A DNA stretch of 64,000 nt from JAGWBD01 sp965197455 (GTDB lineage Bacteria; Chloroflexota; Anaerolineae; Aggregatilineales; Phototrophicaceae): NCBI GenBank assembly GCA_965197455.1, contig OZ240208.1, positions 1,550,001-1,614,000 of the forward strand, read 5' to 3'. The notes under the pieces are model-generated. The model was given only the letters and a program-made list of their open reading frames with translations. It was not told where the DNA came from and made no database searches. Each line of letters begins with the position of its first letter. The first letter of the stretch is position 1. Made by a program: the position numbers and the translations under genes. Positions 7,747-16,365 of the stretch are shown here, in pieces.

Positions 7747-9816
7747 ATGCTGGCCGAAATCGGGCTGGGCGCTCTGCTGCTGGCCTTCATTGCCGCGCTC
7801 TACGCAGTGCTGTCTGCCCTGCTGGCCGGCCTGCGTGGCCGCGAGAACTGGCTGCACAGCGCGCGCAACGCCGCCCTGCTCACCTTTCCGCTGCTGCTCA
7901 TGAGTTGCGCCGCCCTGCTGCTCGCGCTGCTCAACGGCCATTACCAGATCAGCTACGTCTGGTCGGTCACCGATCCGCTCACGCCGTTCTTCTACCGTTT
8001 CACCGCGCTCTGGGGCTCGCAACAAGGCTCCCTGCTTTTCTGGTCGCTGCTGCTCAGCCTCTACGCCTTCGGCGCCATCCTGCTCAACTGGCGCGCGCAG
8101 CGCCGCCTGATGCCCGGCGTCATCGCCGTCACCATGGCCACCCTCGCCTTCTTTCTCGCCCTGTCTCTCTTTCTTGAGAATCCCTTCGAGCGCTTTTGGC
8201 TGACCGCCGACGGTAACGTGCTGCAGAATGCCTTCATCCCCGCCGGCGCCATAGCCCCCGACCCGCAACGCCTGGCCGAAACCGCCACCGGCCTCAACCC
8301 GCTGCTGCGCCACTTCGGCATGATCATCCACCCGCCCATGCTCTATCTCGGCTTCACCGGCTTCGTCATCCCCTTCGCCTTCGCGCTGGCCGCGCTGGCC
8401 TCCGGCGAGCTGTCCTCCGCCTGGATTCGCGCCACCCGCCGCTGGACCCTGCTGGCCTGGATGTTCCTCGGCCTCGGCCTGCTGCTGGGCGGGCGCTGGG
8501 CCTATGATGTCCTCGGCTGGGGCGGCTACTGGGGTTGGGACCCGGTTGAGAACGCCGCCCTGCTGCCCTGGTTGACCGGCACCGCCTTCCTGCATTCGGT
8601 GCTCATCCAGGAGAAACGCGGCATGTTGCGCCTGTGGAACATGCTGCTGGTGATCTTCGCCTTCTCGGCGGTCATGTTCGGCACCTTCGCCACCCGCAGC
8701 GGCCTCATCGAAAGCGTACACAGCTTCGCCCGCAGCGAAATCGGCTTTCCGCTCTTCGCCTTCTGGTCCGGCATGACTCTGGTTGCCCTCGGCCTCACGC
8801 TCTGGCGCCAGCGTCAGGGCCTGCTGCGCGACGAACGCCATTTCGCCGGCCTGCTCGGTCGCGAGTCGCTTTTCGTGCTCAACAACGTCGTCTTCGTCGC
8901 GCTCTTCGTCGCCATCTTCTGGGGCAGCTTTGGCGCGCCCCTCTTCAGCGAAATCGTGCTGGATGCGCCCATCACCCTCGGTGTGGCCTACTTCCAGCAG
9001 GTGACGCCGCCGCTCTTCGCCATCCTCTTCCTGCTCATGGGCCTCGCGCCGCTGGCGGCCTGGGGCACGACCTCGCTGCGTCGCATGGGCCGCAACCTGC
9101 GCGCGCCGCTGCTGCTCACGCTGCCGGCGCTACTGCTCTTCGCGCTGGCGGGGATGCGCACGCCCGCCGCGTTGCTGGCCTACGGCCTGGTGACCCTGGC
9201 TGGCCTCGTCGCCCTCAGCGAGATTCTGCGTGGCGCTCAGGCGCGCAGGCGCGCCCGCAACGACTCCTGGCCCCAGGCCCTGCTCACCCTCTTCAGCCGC
9301 AATCGCGGCCGCTACGGCGGCTATGTCGTCCACCTCGGCGTCACGGTCATCGGCATCGGCGTCATCGGCAGCACGCTCTTCCAGGTCGAAACCCAGCGCA
9401 CCCTGGCCCGTGGCGAGTCGCTGCTGTTGCAGGACTACGAACTGCGCTACGACGACTTCTCCGAGGCCCTGGCCAGCGACGGCCGCCTGCTGCAGGTCGC
9501 CGCCGTCACCCTCAGTCGCGGCGGCCAGCAACTGGCGCGCCTTCGTCCACGCATCGACGTCTTCCCGCAGCAGCCGATGACCATCGCCGGCATCCACAGC
9601 ACGCTGGAAAACGACGTCTACGTGCTGCTGGCCAGCCACGAGGGGGCGGGGCAGGAGCGCGCCACCTTCCGCCTCACCATCAACCCGCTCATCAACCTCG
9701 TCTGGTGGGGCGGCCTGCTGCTGCTGCTGGGCACCTTCATCGCCGCCTGGCCAGAGCAAATGCTGGCCTTGCCAGCGCGCCGCGCCGATCCCGCGCCACA
9801 GGAGGCGCAGGCATGA
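7747..9816 (+). CDS. ccmF: Cytochrome c haem lyase subunit CcmF
   Basis: 689 residues, a normal CcmF length, with about 14 membrane helices. CcmF ligates haem from CcmE to the CxxCH cysteines of apocytochromes. The haem-handling tryptophan-rich motif is intact (WGGYWGWDPVENAALLPW), as are the flanking His regions (FGMIIHPPMLYLGF and the His of TAFLHSVLIQEKRG). A large periplasmic domain precedes the final helix. ATG at 7747 follows ccmE by 3 bases, and the stop overlaps the ccmH start (ATGA). Confidence 0.96.
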   Translation: MLAEIGLGALLLAFIAALYAVLSALLAGLRGRENWLHSARNAALLTFPLLLMSCAALLLALLNGHYQISYVWSVTDPLTPFFYRFTALWGSQQGSLLFWSLLLSLYAFGAILLNWRAQRRLMPGVIAVTMATLAFFLALSLFLENPFERFWLTADGNVLQNAFIPAGAIAPDPQRLAETATGLNPLLRHFGMIIHPPMLYLGFTGFVIPFAFALAALASGELSSAWIRATRRWTLLAWMFLGLGLLLGGRWAYDVLGWGGYWGWDPVENAALLPWLTGTAFLHSVLIQEKRGMLRLWNMLLVIFAFSAVMFGTFATRSGLIESVHSFARSEIGFPLFAFWSGMTLVALGLTLWRQRQGLLRDERHFAGLLGRESLFVLNNVVFVALFVAIFWGSFGAPLFSEIVLDAPITLGVAYFQQVTPPLFAILFLLMGLAPLAAWGTTSLRRMGRNLRAPLLLTLPALLLFALAGMRTPAALLAYGLVTLAGLVALSEILRGAQARRRARNDSWPQALLTLFSRNRGRYGGYVVHLGVTVIGIGVIGSTLFQVETQRTLARGESLLLQDYELRYDDFSEALASDGRLLQVAAVTLSRGGQQLARLRPRIDVFPQQPMTIAGIHSTLENDVYVLLASHEGAGQERATFRLTINPLINLVWWGGLLLLLGTFIAAWPEQMLALPARRADPAPQEAQA

Positions 9817-10268
9817 CGCGCGCGTTCATCCTGCTGGCCACCCTGCTGTTGGCCTTGCCCGCAGCCGCCCAGCCATCCAGCGATGACGAGGTCAACGCCG
9901 TCGCCGCCAAACTCTACTGCCCGGTCTGCGAAAACATCCCGCTGGACGATTGCGACACGCCCGCCTGCCGCCAGTGGCGCGCCGAAATCCGCTTTCAACT
10001 GAACGCCGGCCAGTCGCCGCAAGCAATCATCGGCGACTTTGTGACGCGCTTTGGCGAACGCGTCGTCGGCACCCCGACAGACCCCGCCCGCCGCGCCCTC
10101 GCGCTCTTCACCCCCTGGGCGCTGGCCCTGGCCGCCTTGCTGCTGGCCGCCGGTCGCATCCGCCGCTGGCGCGTTCGTCAGGCCAGCGTCGCGCTCCAGC
10201 CAGAAGCAGCGACGGTGACCGCCGACTATCGCGCGCGCATCGAGGCGGATTTACGTGCCCGACGATGA
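9813..10268 (+). CDS. ccmH: Cytochrome c maturation thiol reductase CcmH/CycL
   Basis: 151 residues from the ATG at 9813, which overlaps the ccmF stop. A signal peptide (ALPAAAQ) is followed by the redox motif LYC36-PVC39, the CcmH hallmark that reduces the apocytochrome CxxCH disulfide before haem attachment. Two further cysteines at about 47 and 52 (DDCDTPAC) are unusual. A helical bundle (AEIRFQLNAGQSPQAIIGDFVTRFGE) and one C-terminal membrane helix (about 108-128) complete the standard short CcmH architecture without a TPR extension. Confidence 0.93.
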   Translation: MTRAFILLATLLLALPAAAQPSSDDEVNAVAAKLYCPVCENIPLDDCDTPACRQWRAEIRFQLNAGQSPQAIIGDFVTRFGERVVGTPTDPARRALALFTPWALALAALLLAAGRIRRWRVRQASVALQPEAATVTADYRARIEADLRARR

Positions 10269-10815
10269 GCCCACCGGCCAGGCGCCGCCAGCCCGCCGCA
10301 GCAGCCCCGGCCTGCTGGCCCTGACCGCGGCCGTGTTGCTGGCCAGCGTCTTCTTTGGCATCGCCTTCGCCCGCAGTAACAGCACCCAGCCGCAGGCCGG
10401 CAGCGCGCCTGACTTCGAGGCCAGCACTTTCTCCGGCGAGACGCTGCGCCTCTCCGATCTCCGCGGACAGGTCGTGGTGCTCAACTTCTGGGCCAGCTGG
10501 TGCGGACCCTGTCGCGTGGAAGCGCCCGTGCTACAGCGCATCCACGAGCGCTGGCAGCGACGCGGCGTCACCCTGCTCGGCATCGCCTATACCGATGTCG
10601 ACCGCCATTCGCTGGCCTTCATCGAGGAATTCAGCCTCACCTACCCCAACCTTCCCGACCGTGGCAACCGCATCTCCGACCGCTACAACATTCAGGGCGT
10701 GCCCGAAACCTTCGTCATCGACCAGCAGGGCGACATCGTCCGCTTCTTCTACGCGGCGGTGAATGAAGCCTCACTGGAAGCTGTCCTGCATGAACTGCTG
10801 CCGGAGCCGACATGA
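10255..10815 (+). CDS. ccmG: Thioredoxin-like thiol:disulfide oxidoreductase CcmG/ResA
   Basis: 186 residues with a GTG start at 10255, overlapping ccmH by 14 bases. One membrane helix (about 19-38) anchors a thioredoxin domain outside the membrane. The active site is W82-C83-G-P-C86 within NFWASWCGPC, followed by the cis-Pro region QGVPETFVID. The family keeps apocytochrome cysteines reduced, working with CcmH. The chromosomal context in the middle of the ccm cluster makes CcmG more likely than a general DsbE/ResA. Confidence 0.93.
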   Translation: MPDDEPTGQAPPARRSSPGLLALTAAVLLASVFFGIAFARSNSTQPQAGSAPDFEASTFSGETLRLSDLRGQVVVLNFWASWCGPCRVEAPVLQRIHERWQRRGVTLLGIAYTDVDRHSLAFIEEFSLTYPNLPDRGNRISDRYNIQGVPETFVIDQQGDIVRFFYAAVNEASLEAVLHELLPEPT

Positions 10816-11111
10816 GCACCGGCGGCGCGCTTTTCTTTCTGCTGGCGCTGGCCCTCTGCAGCGCCGTCATCATCGCGCCCCTCAGCGCCAGCCGGCTCCG
10901 CCAACGTCGCGCCAGTCAACGCACAGCCCGGCGCGCAGCCCTGCAGCAGCGCTACGAGCATGTGCTGGCAACCCTCAGCGACCTTGACGAAGACCACCTG
11001 ACCGGCAAGGTCGACTCCACCGCCCACGCGCAGCAGCGTGAACGCTGGCTGCAGCGCGGCGCAGTCTTGCTGGCCGAGCTCGACGCCCTGGCACAGGATT
11101 CACCTCCGTGA
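10812..11111 (+). CDS. Small membrane protein, CcmI-like N-terminal part
   Basis: 99 residues. One N-terminal helix (about 6-23) is followed by a basic stretch and a coiled helical tail containing YEHVLATLSDLDEDHLTGKV. That pattern resembles the segment after the first helix in CcmI/CycH-type assembly factors (a short cytoplasmic helix describing 'one helix, then L-x-DL-x-x-D-x-x-x-GK'), but the TPR domain is absent. Start overlaps ccmG by four bases (ATGA), and the stop overlaps the next GTG start, so it is tightly coupled in the cluster. Function unassigned beyond the context. Confidence 0.75.
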   Translation: MSTGGALFFLLALALCSAVIIAPLSASRLRQRRASQRTARRAALQQRYEHVLATLSDLDEDHLTGKVDSTAHAQQRERWLQRGAVLLAELDALAQDSPP

Positions 11112-12808
11112 GGCACGCTCGCGCGCTGCTGCTCCTGCTGGCTGCCGCCCTGGCGGCTACCGCATGTTCCGGCCTCGCCGGTGAACCGCCCCTGCTGGCC
11201 ACCTTGACGCCTGAGTCCCGTGCGCCGGACGCCGACCTGGCCAATGGCGCGCGCCTTTTCGCCGCGCGCTGCAGCAGCTGCCACGGCATTGGCGGCGCGG
11301 GCGACGGCGAGCTCGCGCTCAGCGGCGCCATCCCCGCGCCCGGCGACTTCACCCGGCCGGGTGCGGCCCGCCCGCAGTCCCTGCAAGCCTGGCTGACGAC
11401 CATTCGCGACGGGCGCATCGAAGCGCTCATGCCGCCCTGGGGCCAGACGCTCACCACGGCTGAACTGCGCGACGTGGCGCTCTACAGCTTCACGCTGCAC
11501 TATAGTCCAGAGTTGCTCACCCGCGGCCAGCAAGCCCTGACAGCGGCCTGCGCTGACGGCTGTGCTGACCTCGACGCCCTCGGCGACCTGCGCGACCCGG
11601 CCACGCTGGACGCCCTGTCGGATGAAACGCTGCGCCATGCCCTGCCCGACTCCCTGCCGGAAGCGGACGCCTGGGCGGCGGCGGCCTGGCTGCGCGCGCG
11701 CGACCTGCAGGGACTGCAGCAGTCCACTCAGCCGCGCGCTACGCCAGCGCCTGTCCGCGGCGACATCAGCGGCCACATCAGCAACGGCACCGCCAGTTCG
11801 GCAGTCCCGCCCGGCCTGAAAGTCACCCTGCTTGAGTTCGGCACGGGCCAGGCGCCTGCATTGCGCGAGACCCTCAGCGCGGCCGATGGCAGCTACCGGT
11901 TCGCGGACCTGCTCATTGAACCCGGTCACAGCTTCAGCGTGCTCGTCGAGCACAGCGGACGGCGCTTCCCCTCCGCGCGCGTCAACGCCGACCCCGGCCA
12001 GTCCCAATTCACCCTGCCGGTCACAATTTACGAACCCGGCGCGGACCCTGCCGCCATCTCCATCAGCGCCCTTGTGCAGCAACTCAATGTGGTGGACTCC
12101 GCGCTGCAGATCGTGCAGGTCGCGCGCTACCGCAACGACTCGGACCGGCTCTTCACCAGCGCGCAGGAGGTCGCCCCCGGCCAGTTCGCCTCACTCACCT
12201 TGCCGCTGCCCGCCGACGCCCTCGACCCAACCCTGCCGGACGAGAGCGGGCGCTACGTGGTGGACGCCACGAGCAGCAAAATCACGGACACCCTGCCCGT
12301 CTTCCCTGGCGCGGATCACCTGGTGCAGCTGGCCTGGCGTCAACCCTGGGATGGCGCGCGCCTGCGCATTGAAGTGCCTCTGGCACAGGCGCTCGCCGGC
12401 GAAGTGCGCCTGCTGTTGCCGCCAACCCTGACGCTGTCTGGCGCGGACTTCGTCAGCATTGGCCCGCAGCAGGTCGGTAACGCCCGCTTCAATGGCTACA
12501 GCGCCCAACTGAGCCTGCCAGCCGGCGCCAGCCTCAGCTATACCTTGAGCACGCAGCAACCGGAATTGCCTCCAGGCGTCGTCAGCGTGGAAGTGCTGGC
12601 GCTCGCTGCGCTGCTGACCCTCGGCGCAGTCACTATCATCCTGCGCCGGCGCAGTGGCCGCAGCAATGCGCACCGTCAGCGCGATGCGTTGGTGCGCCAG
12701 ATCGCCGAACTGGACGCAGCGCACGACCGCGGCGCGATCAACCACGATCTCTATCGCCGGGAACGCGCGCAGCTGGAATCGCAACTCACGGAGCAAGGCG
12801 ATGAGTGA
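11108..12808 (+). CDS. c-type cytochrome lipoprotein with an Ig-like middle domain and a C-terminal membrane helix
   Basis: 566 residues, GTG start at 11108. A lipoprotein signal ends at Cys20 (AATAC). A cytochrome c domain follows, with C55-S-S-C-H59 and a probable axial Met108 in ALMPPWG. Residues about 215-300 resemble a carboxypeptidase-regulatory or Ig-like fold (VTLLEFGTG...DGSYRFADLLIEPGHSFSV). Later comes a beta-rich region and a membrane helix near residues 497-515, then a charged cytoplasmic coiled tail (RQIAELDAAHDRGAINHDLYRRERAQL). That tail resembles the one on the preceding small protein. A cytochrome inside the ccm cluster may be a substrate or an electron donor; the exact role is unknown. 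Confidence 0.85.
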   Translation: MRHARALLLLLAAALAATACSGLAGEPPLLATLTPESRAPDADLANGARLFAARCSSCHGIGGAGDGELALSGAIPAPGDFTRPGAARPQSLQAWLTTIRDGRIEALMPPWGQTLTTAELRDVALYSFTLHYSPELLTRGQQALTAACADGCADLDALGDLRDPATLDALSDETLRHALPDSLPEADAWAAAAWLRARDLQGLQQSTQPRATPAPVRGDISGHISNGTASSAVPPGLKVTLLEFGTGQAPALRETLSAADGSYRFADLLIEPGHSFSVLVEHSGRRFPSARVNADPGQSQFTLPVTIYEPGADPAAISISALVQQLNVVDSALQIVQVARYRNDSDRLFTSAQEVAPGQFASLTLPLPADALDPTLPDESGRYVVDATSSKITDTLPVFPGADHLVQLAWRQPWDGARLRIEVPLAQALAGEVRLLLPPTLTLSGADFVSIGPQQVGNARFNGYSAQLSLPAGASLSYTLSTQQPELPPGVVSVEVLALAALLTLGAVTIILRRRSGRSNAHRQRDALVRQIAELDAAHDRGAINHDLYRRERAQLESQLTEQGDE

Positions 12809-13526
12809 CGCGCGCGCGCAGTCTGACGTCCTCATCGACCTGCGCGGCCTGATCAAGCTGCAGGGCCGGCTGTCGGTGTTGCGCGGCCTCGAGCTGCAGC
12901 TGCGGCGCGGTGAATTCGTCGCCCTGCTGGGCCCCAACGGCAGCGGCAAGTCAACCCTCTTGCGCCTGCTGGCCGGCTTGTCGCAGCCGGACGGCGGCAG
13001 CATCCACATCGGCGGCTGGCAGGTCCCCGCTGAAGTGGCGGCCCTGCGCGCGCAGATCGGCTACGTCGGCCACCAGACCCTGCTCTACGACCACCTCAGC
13101 GCGCGCGAAAACCTGCGCTTCTTCGCCCGCCTCTACGACCTTGACGAGCCTGAAATGCGCATCAACGCGCTGCTGGCCCAGGTCGGCCTGGAGCGCCGCG
13201 CGCAGGACCTCACGCGTAACTTCTCGCGCGGCATGCAGCAGCGCCTGGCCATCGCGCGCGCCCTGCTGCCGCAGCCCGCCGTGCTGCTGCTCGACGAGCC
13301 CTTCGATGGCCTCGACCCCGCCGCCACGGAAATGCTGGCCCGGCTGCTGCGCGCCAACCAGGAACGCAGCATCCTCATGGCCACCCATCGTTTCGGTCTG
13401 GCATCACATCTTGCCAGCCGCGCCCTCATCCTGCAACACGGCGTCGTCAGCGCGGACCTGTCGCTGACGGACGCAGAGCCAGGCGCGCTGGCCGCGCGCT
13501 ATGCCGCAGTGACGGAGGCGACGTGA
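12801..13526 (+). CDS. ccmA: Haem exporter ATP-binding protein CcmA
   Basis: 241 residues from the ATG at 12801, overlapping the preceding gene by 8 bases. ABC ATPase motifs are complete: Walker A GPNGSGKST (44-52), Q-loop near GHQT, signature SRGMQQRLAIARALL, Walker B VLLLDEPFDGLDP and the switch His in MATHRF. With CcmB and CcmC it forms the CcmABCD complex that releases holo-CcmE. The generic ABC motifs alone would not assign it; the position immediately before ccmB and ccmC does. Confidence 0.92.
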   Translation: MSDARAQSDVLIDLRGLIKLQGRLSVLRGLELQLRRGEFVALLGPNGSGKSTLLRLLAGLSQPDGGSIHIGGWQVPAEVAALRAQIGYVGHQTLLYDHLSARENLRFFARLYDLDEPEMRINALLAQVGLERRAQDLTRNFSRGMQQRLAIARALLPQPAVLLLDEPFDGLDPAATEMLARLLRANQERSILMATHRFGLASHLASRALILQHGVVSADLSLTDAEPGALAARYAAVTEAT

Positions 13527-14203
13527 ACGGCACAGGCTTTCTGCGCGCATTGCTGGCCATCGCCGCCAAGGACCTGCGCGCCGAGCTGCGCAGCCGCGAG
13601 CTGCTGGGCCTGATGGGTCTCTTCGCGCTGCTCGCCATCCTCGTCTTCAGCTTCGCGCTCGAACTGGAACGCATGGGCCGCCAGGGCGCCGTTAGCGGCG
13701 TGCTGTGGGTCACGCTGGTCTTCGCCAGTATCCTCGGCCACAACCGCGGCATGGCGCTGGAACGCGAACACGGCGGCTTCGACGCCCTGCTGCTGGCGCC
13801 GGTCGCGCGCGGCGCCATCTTCTGCGGCAAGCTGCTGGCCAACGCCTTGCTCAACCTCATCATCGGCCTGCTGCTGCTGCCGCTGCTGACCCTGCTCTTC
13901 AACCTGCCGGCCCTGCCGCCCATCCTGTTGCTCATCCTGCCGCCGGGTTGTCTCGGTCTCGCCGCGGTGGGCACCCTGCTGGCCACCATGACCGTGCAGA
14001 CGCGCGCGCGCGATTCGCTGCTGCCCATCGTGCTGCTGCCGGTCGCGCTGCCGCTGCTGATCGCCGCCCTGCGCGCCAGCAACGCCGCCCTCGGTAACGC
14101 CCCCACGGACGAAGTCCACGCCTGGCTGTTGCTGCTGCTCCTCATCGACATCATCTACCTTGCAGCCGGCTTCCTGCTCTACGAGTACGCGCTGGAGACC
14201 TGA
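13523..14203 (+). CDS. ccmB: Haem exporter permease CcmB
   Basis: 226 residues with six predicted membrane helices, a typical CcmB length. GTG start at 13523 overlaps the ccmA stop. The N-terminal KDLRAELRSRELL followed by a hydrophobic segment, and the cytoplasmic loop GMALEREHGGFDALLLAPVARGAIFCGKLLAN, are characteristic of CcmB. It is the membrane partner of CcmA in the CcmABCD complex. Confidence 0.93.
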   Translation: MNGTGFLRALLAIAAKDLRAELRSRELLGLMGLFALLAILVFSFALELERMGRQGAVSGVLWVTLVFASILGHNRGMALEREHGGFDALLLAPVARGAIFCGKLLANALLNLIIGLLLLPLLTLLFNLPALPPILLLILPPGCLGLAAVGTLLATMTVQTRARDSLLPIVLLPVALPLLIAALRASNAALGNAPTDEVHAWLLLLLLIDIIYLAAGFLLYEYALET

Positions 14204-14211
14204 GGCCATGA

Positions 14212-14240
14212 TTGATATTGAAGGCGCCCTGTGCCAGAAT
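14212..14240 (+). promoter_or_regulatory. Candidate promoter upstream of ccmC
   Basis: TTGATA at 14212-14217 (5 of 6), a 17-base spacer and CAGAAT at 14235-14240 (4 of 6) lie in the only sizeable gap of the ccm cluster (67 bases between ccmB and ccmC). It may give ccmCD extra transcription. Confidence 0.4.
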
Positions 14241-14269
14241 GCCCACATGCTACGAAAACTGGAGAATAC

Positions 14270-15043
14270 ATGAGCGAGGCCCTTGAGGTTTGTACGCTCC
14301 CTGCCGAGAAACCGCCGCGCGCCCTGCGCCTGCTCAACATCATCACGCCGCTGGCCCTCGCCTTCGGCCTCTACATGGCCCTCGCCTACGCCGGCACCGA
14401 CACTACCCAGGGCCACGTCCAGCGCCTCTTTTACCTGCACATGCCCGCCTTCTTCGGCGCTGCCCTGGCCTTCGGCGGCGCCATGCTGGCCGGCCTCGGC
14501 TATCTGCGCAAACGCGAGACCTGCTATGACTCCTTCGCCGTGGCCGGCGTGGAGGTCGGCCTCACGCTGGCGCTGATCAACCTCGTCAGCGGCGCCATCT
14601 GGGCCCGCCCCATCTGGAACACCTGGTGGACCTGGGACCCGCGCCTGACTTCGGCGGCCATCATGTGCCTGACCTATGCCGCCTGGTTGATGCTGCGCAA
14701 TGGCATCGACAACCCGCAGCAACGCCGCCGCCTGGCCTCCATCTACGGCGTCCTCGCCTTCGTCACCGTCATCCTGACGCTAATCATCATCCGCATCCGC
14801 CCCGACACCATCCATCCGACCGTCATCGGCCCCTCCGCCGCCAACGCCCAGGGCAGCTTCGAGCTGGAGGCCACCGCTGGCGTGACCACCGCGCTGCTGG
14901 TCAACTTTCCGATCTGGGGCCTGCTCCTGCCCCTGACCCTGATGTGGCACCGCTACCGCCTGCAGCTGCGCGTCGAGCTGCTCGAGCAACGCAAGGCCAT
15001 CGTGCTCAACGCGCCCCAGCGCGCCCCGGCCAGCAGCAACTGA
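14270..15043 (+). CDS. ccmC: Haem-handling protein CcmC
   Basis: 257 residues from the ATG at 14270, which has GGAG five bases upstream; a GTG at 14231 is less likely. Six membrane helices surround the Trp-rich haem motif WNTWWTWDPRLTS, with conserved His residues in VQRLFYLHMPAFF and the later TIHPT loop. CcmC loads haem onto CcmE. The protein belongs to the same superfamily as CcmF but has the short length and the WTWDPRLTS form that mark CcmC. Confidence 0.95.
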   Translation: MSEALEVCTLPAEKPPRALRLLNIITPLALAFGLYMALAYAGTDTTQGHVQRLFYLHMPAFFGAALAFGGAMLAGLGYLRKRETCYDSFAVAGVEVGLTLALINLVSGAIWARPIWNTWWTWDPRLTSAAIMCLTYAAWLMLRNGIDNPQQRRRLASIYGVLAFVTVILTLIIIRIRPDTIHPTVIGPSAANAQGSFELEATAGVTTALLVNFPIWGLLLPLTLMWHRYRLQLRVELLEQRKAIVLNAPQRAPASSN

Positions 15044-15216
15044 TGCCCGCCACGGAGCCCTACCTGTTGCTCGGCCTGGCCGCCATCGTCTGCTTCCTGC
15101 TCGCGCTCGTCATCAGTCTGGTCCTGCGCCGCCGCAACCTCGACCGCGACAATGTCATGCTCGATGAGCTGGAGTCCGGCGAGCATTCAGAACAAACTTC
15201 CGGGAGTAAAACGTGA
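15043..15216 (+). CDS. ccmD: Small membrane protein, probable CcmD
   Basis: 57 residues. A single N-terminal helix (about 7-27, LLLGLAAIVCFLLALVISLVL) is followed by RRRNLDRDNVMLDELESGE. CcmD proteins are tiny, poorly conserved single-helix proteins with a basic cytoplasmic start after the helix, encoded directly after ccmC, and they retain holo-CcmE release activity with CcmABC. Here the start overlaps the ccmC stop by one base (TGATG), which supports the call mainly by position. Confidence 0.7.
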   Translation: MPATEPYLLLGLAAIVCFLLALVISLVLRRRNLDRDNVMLDELESGEHSEQTSGSKT

Positions 15217-16364
15217 GCGATCTGTTGCGCTGGTTTGAAGACAGCCGTCAGGCCATGGTCGACGAGTTAACGGAGCTCGTCAACCTTGAGACGCCGACGC
15301 GCGACAAGGCCGCCGTCGATCGCTGCAGCGCCATCTTGCAGACGCGCCTGGAAGCCCTGGGCGCCAGCGTGCAGCGCTTCCCGCAGCGCGAGGTCGGCGA
15401 CATGCTGCTGGCCAGCTGGCATGCAGACTCGCCCGGCCCGCCCATCCTCTTCCTGACGCATTGCGACACAGTCTGGCCCCTGGGCACCCTGGCCGCGCGT
15501 CCGCCGCGCATCGATGACGAGGGCCGTTTCTTCGGCCCCGGTGCCGTCGATATGAAAGGCGGCATCGTCATCATGCTCACCGCCCTGCGCGGCCTCGTCG
15601 AACGCGACGAGCTGCCGCCCCGCCCCGTCCGCGTGCTGGTCACCAGCGACGAAGAGCTGGGCAGCCGCTATTCAGAACAGCTGATCATGGACACGGCGGC
15701 GGACTGCGGCCTCGTGCTGGTGATGGAGCCCGCCACGAAGGAAGGTGCGCTGAAGACCTGGCGCAAGGGCGTGGCCACCTACGACCTGCTGGCGGAAGGC
15801 CGCGCCTCGCACGCCGGCAACGCGCCCGAGCAGGGCATCAACGCCATCGTCGAACTGGCGCAGCAAATCTGCGTCCTCAACCAGATGAACGACTTGCAGC
15901 ACGGCACTTCGGTCTCGGTCACCGTGGCCAGTGGCGGCATCACCACCAACGTCATTCCGCCGCGCGCCACGGCGCAGGTCGACGTGCGCGCCTTGACCGT
16001 GCGCGCCATGACGGCGGTCGACGAGGACATTCTCGCGCTGCAGCCAGGCGTGCCCGGCGCCAGCTTGACGGTGACGCGCCACCACCGGCGCGACCCCATG
16101 GAGCGCAACGAGCAGATGCTGGCGGCCTTCGCGCAGACGCGCGCCATAGGCGCGGCCCTGGGTTTGACCGTGCGCGAGGATGGCAGTGGCGGCGGCTCCG
16201 ACGGCAACTTCACCGCCGCCGCGGGTATCGCCACGCTGGACGGCCTTGGCCCCCAGGGCGACGGCCTGCACGCCGAACACGAGCATGTGATCATCAACAG
16301 CCTGCCGCAACGCGCCGCGCTCATCGCCGGCATCCTGCGCGACTGGCAGTTCCCGCCAGGCTGA
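15213..16364 (+). CDS. M20-family metallopeptidase (carboxypeptidase G2-like)
   Basis: 383 residues, GTG start overlapping ccmD. The di-zinc site of M20 enzymes is visible: FLTHCDTVWP (His ligand and Asp), GPGAVDMKGG (bridging Asp), TSDEELGS (catalytic Glu and ligand Glu) and a late His in GLHAEHEHV. A dimerisation lid domain occupies about 180-290, with HAGNAPEQGINAI at its start. The family hydrolyses peptide or acyl-amino-acid bonds; the closest pattern is the glutamate carboxypeptidase subgroup. Cytoplasmic, with no signal peptide. Probably cotranscribed with the end of the ccm cluster but functionally separate. Confidence 0.9.
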   Translation: MSDLLRWFEDSRQAMVDELTELVNLETPTRDKAAVDRCSAILQTRLEALGASVQRFPQREVGDMLLASWHADSPGPPILFLTHCDTVWPLGTLAARPPRIDDEGRFFGPGAVDMKGGIVIMLTALRGLVERDELPPRPVRVLVTSDEELGSRYSEQLIMDTAADCGLVLVMEPATKEGALKTWRKGVATYDLLAEGRASHAGNAPEQGINAIVELAQQICVLNQMNDLQHGTSVSVTVASGGITTNVIPPRATAQVDVRALTVRAMTAVDEDILALQPGVPGASLTVTRHHRRDPMERNEQMLAAFAQTRAIGAALGLTVREDGSGGGSDGNFTAAAGIATLDGLGPQGDGLHAEHEHVIINSLPQRAALIAGILRDWQFPPG

Positions 16365-16365
16365 C

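Noticed and set aside
6853..8841. A 662-codon minus-strand frame
   Set aside because: Antisense to ccmE and ccmF, rich in Gly, Gln and Glu, no domain; a shadow.
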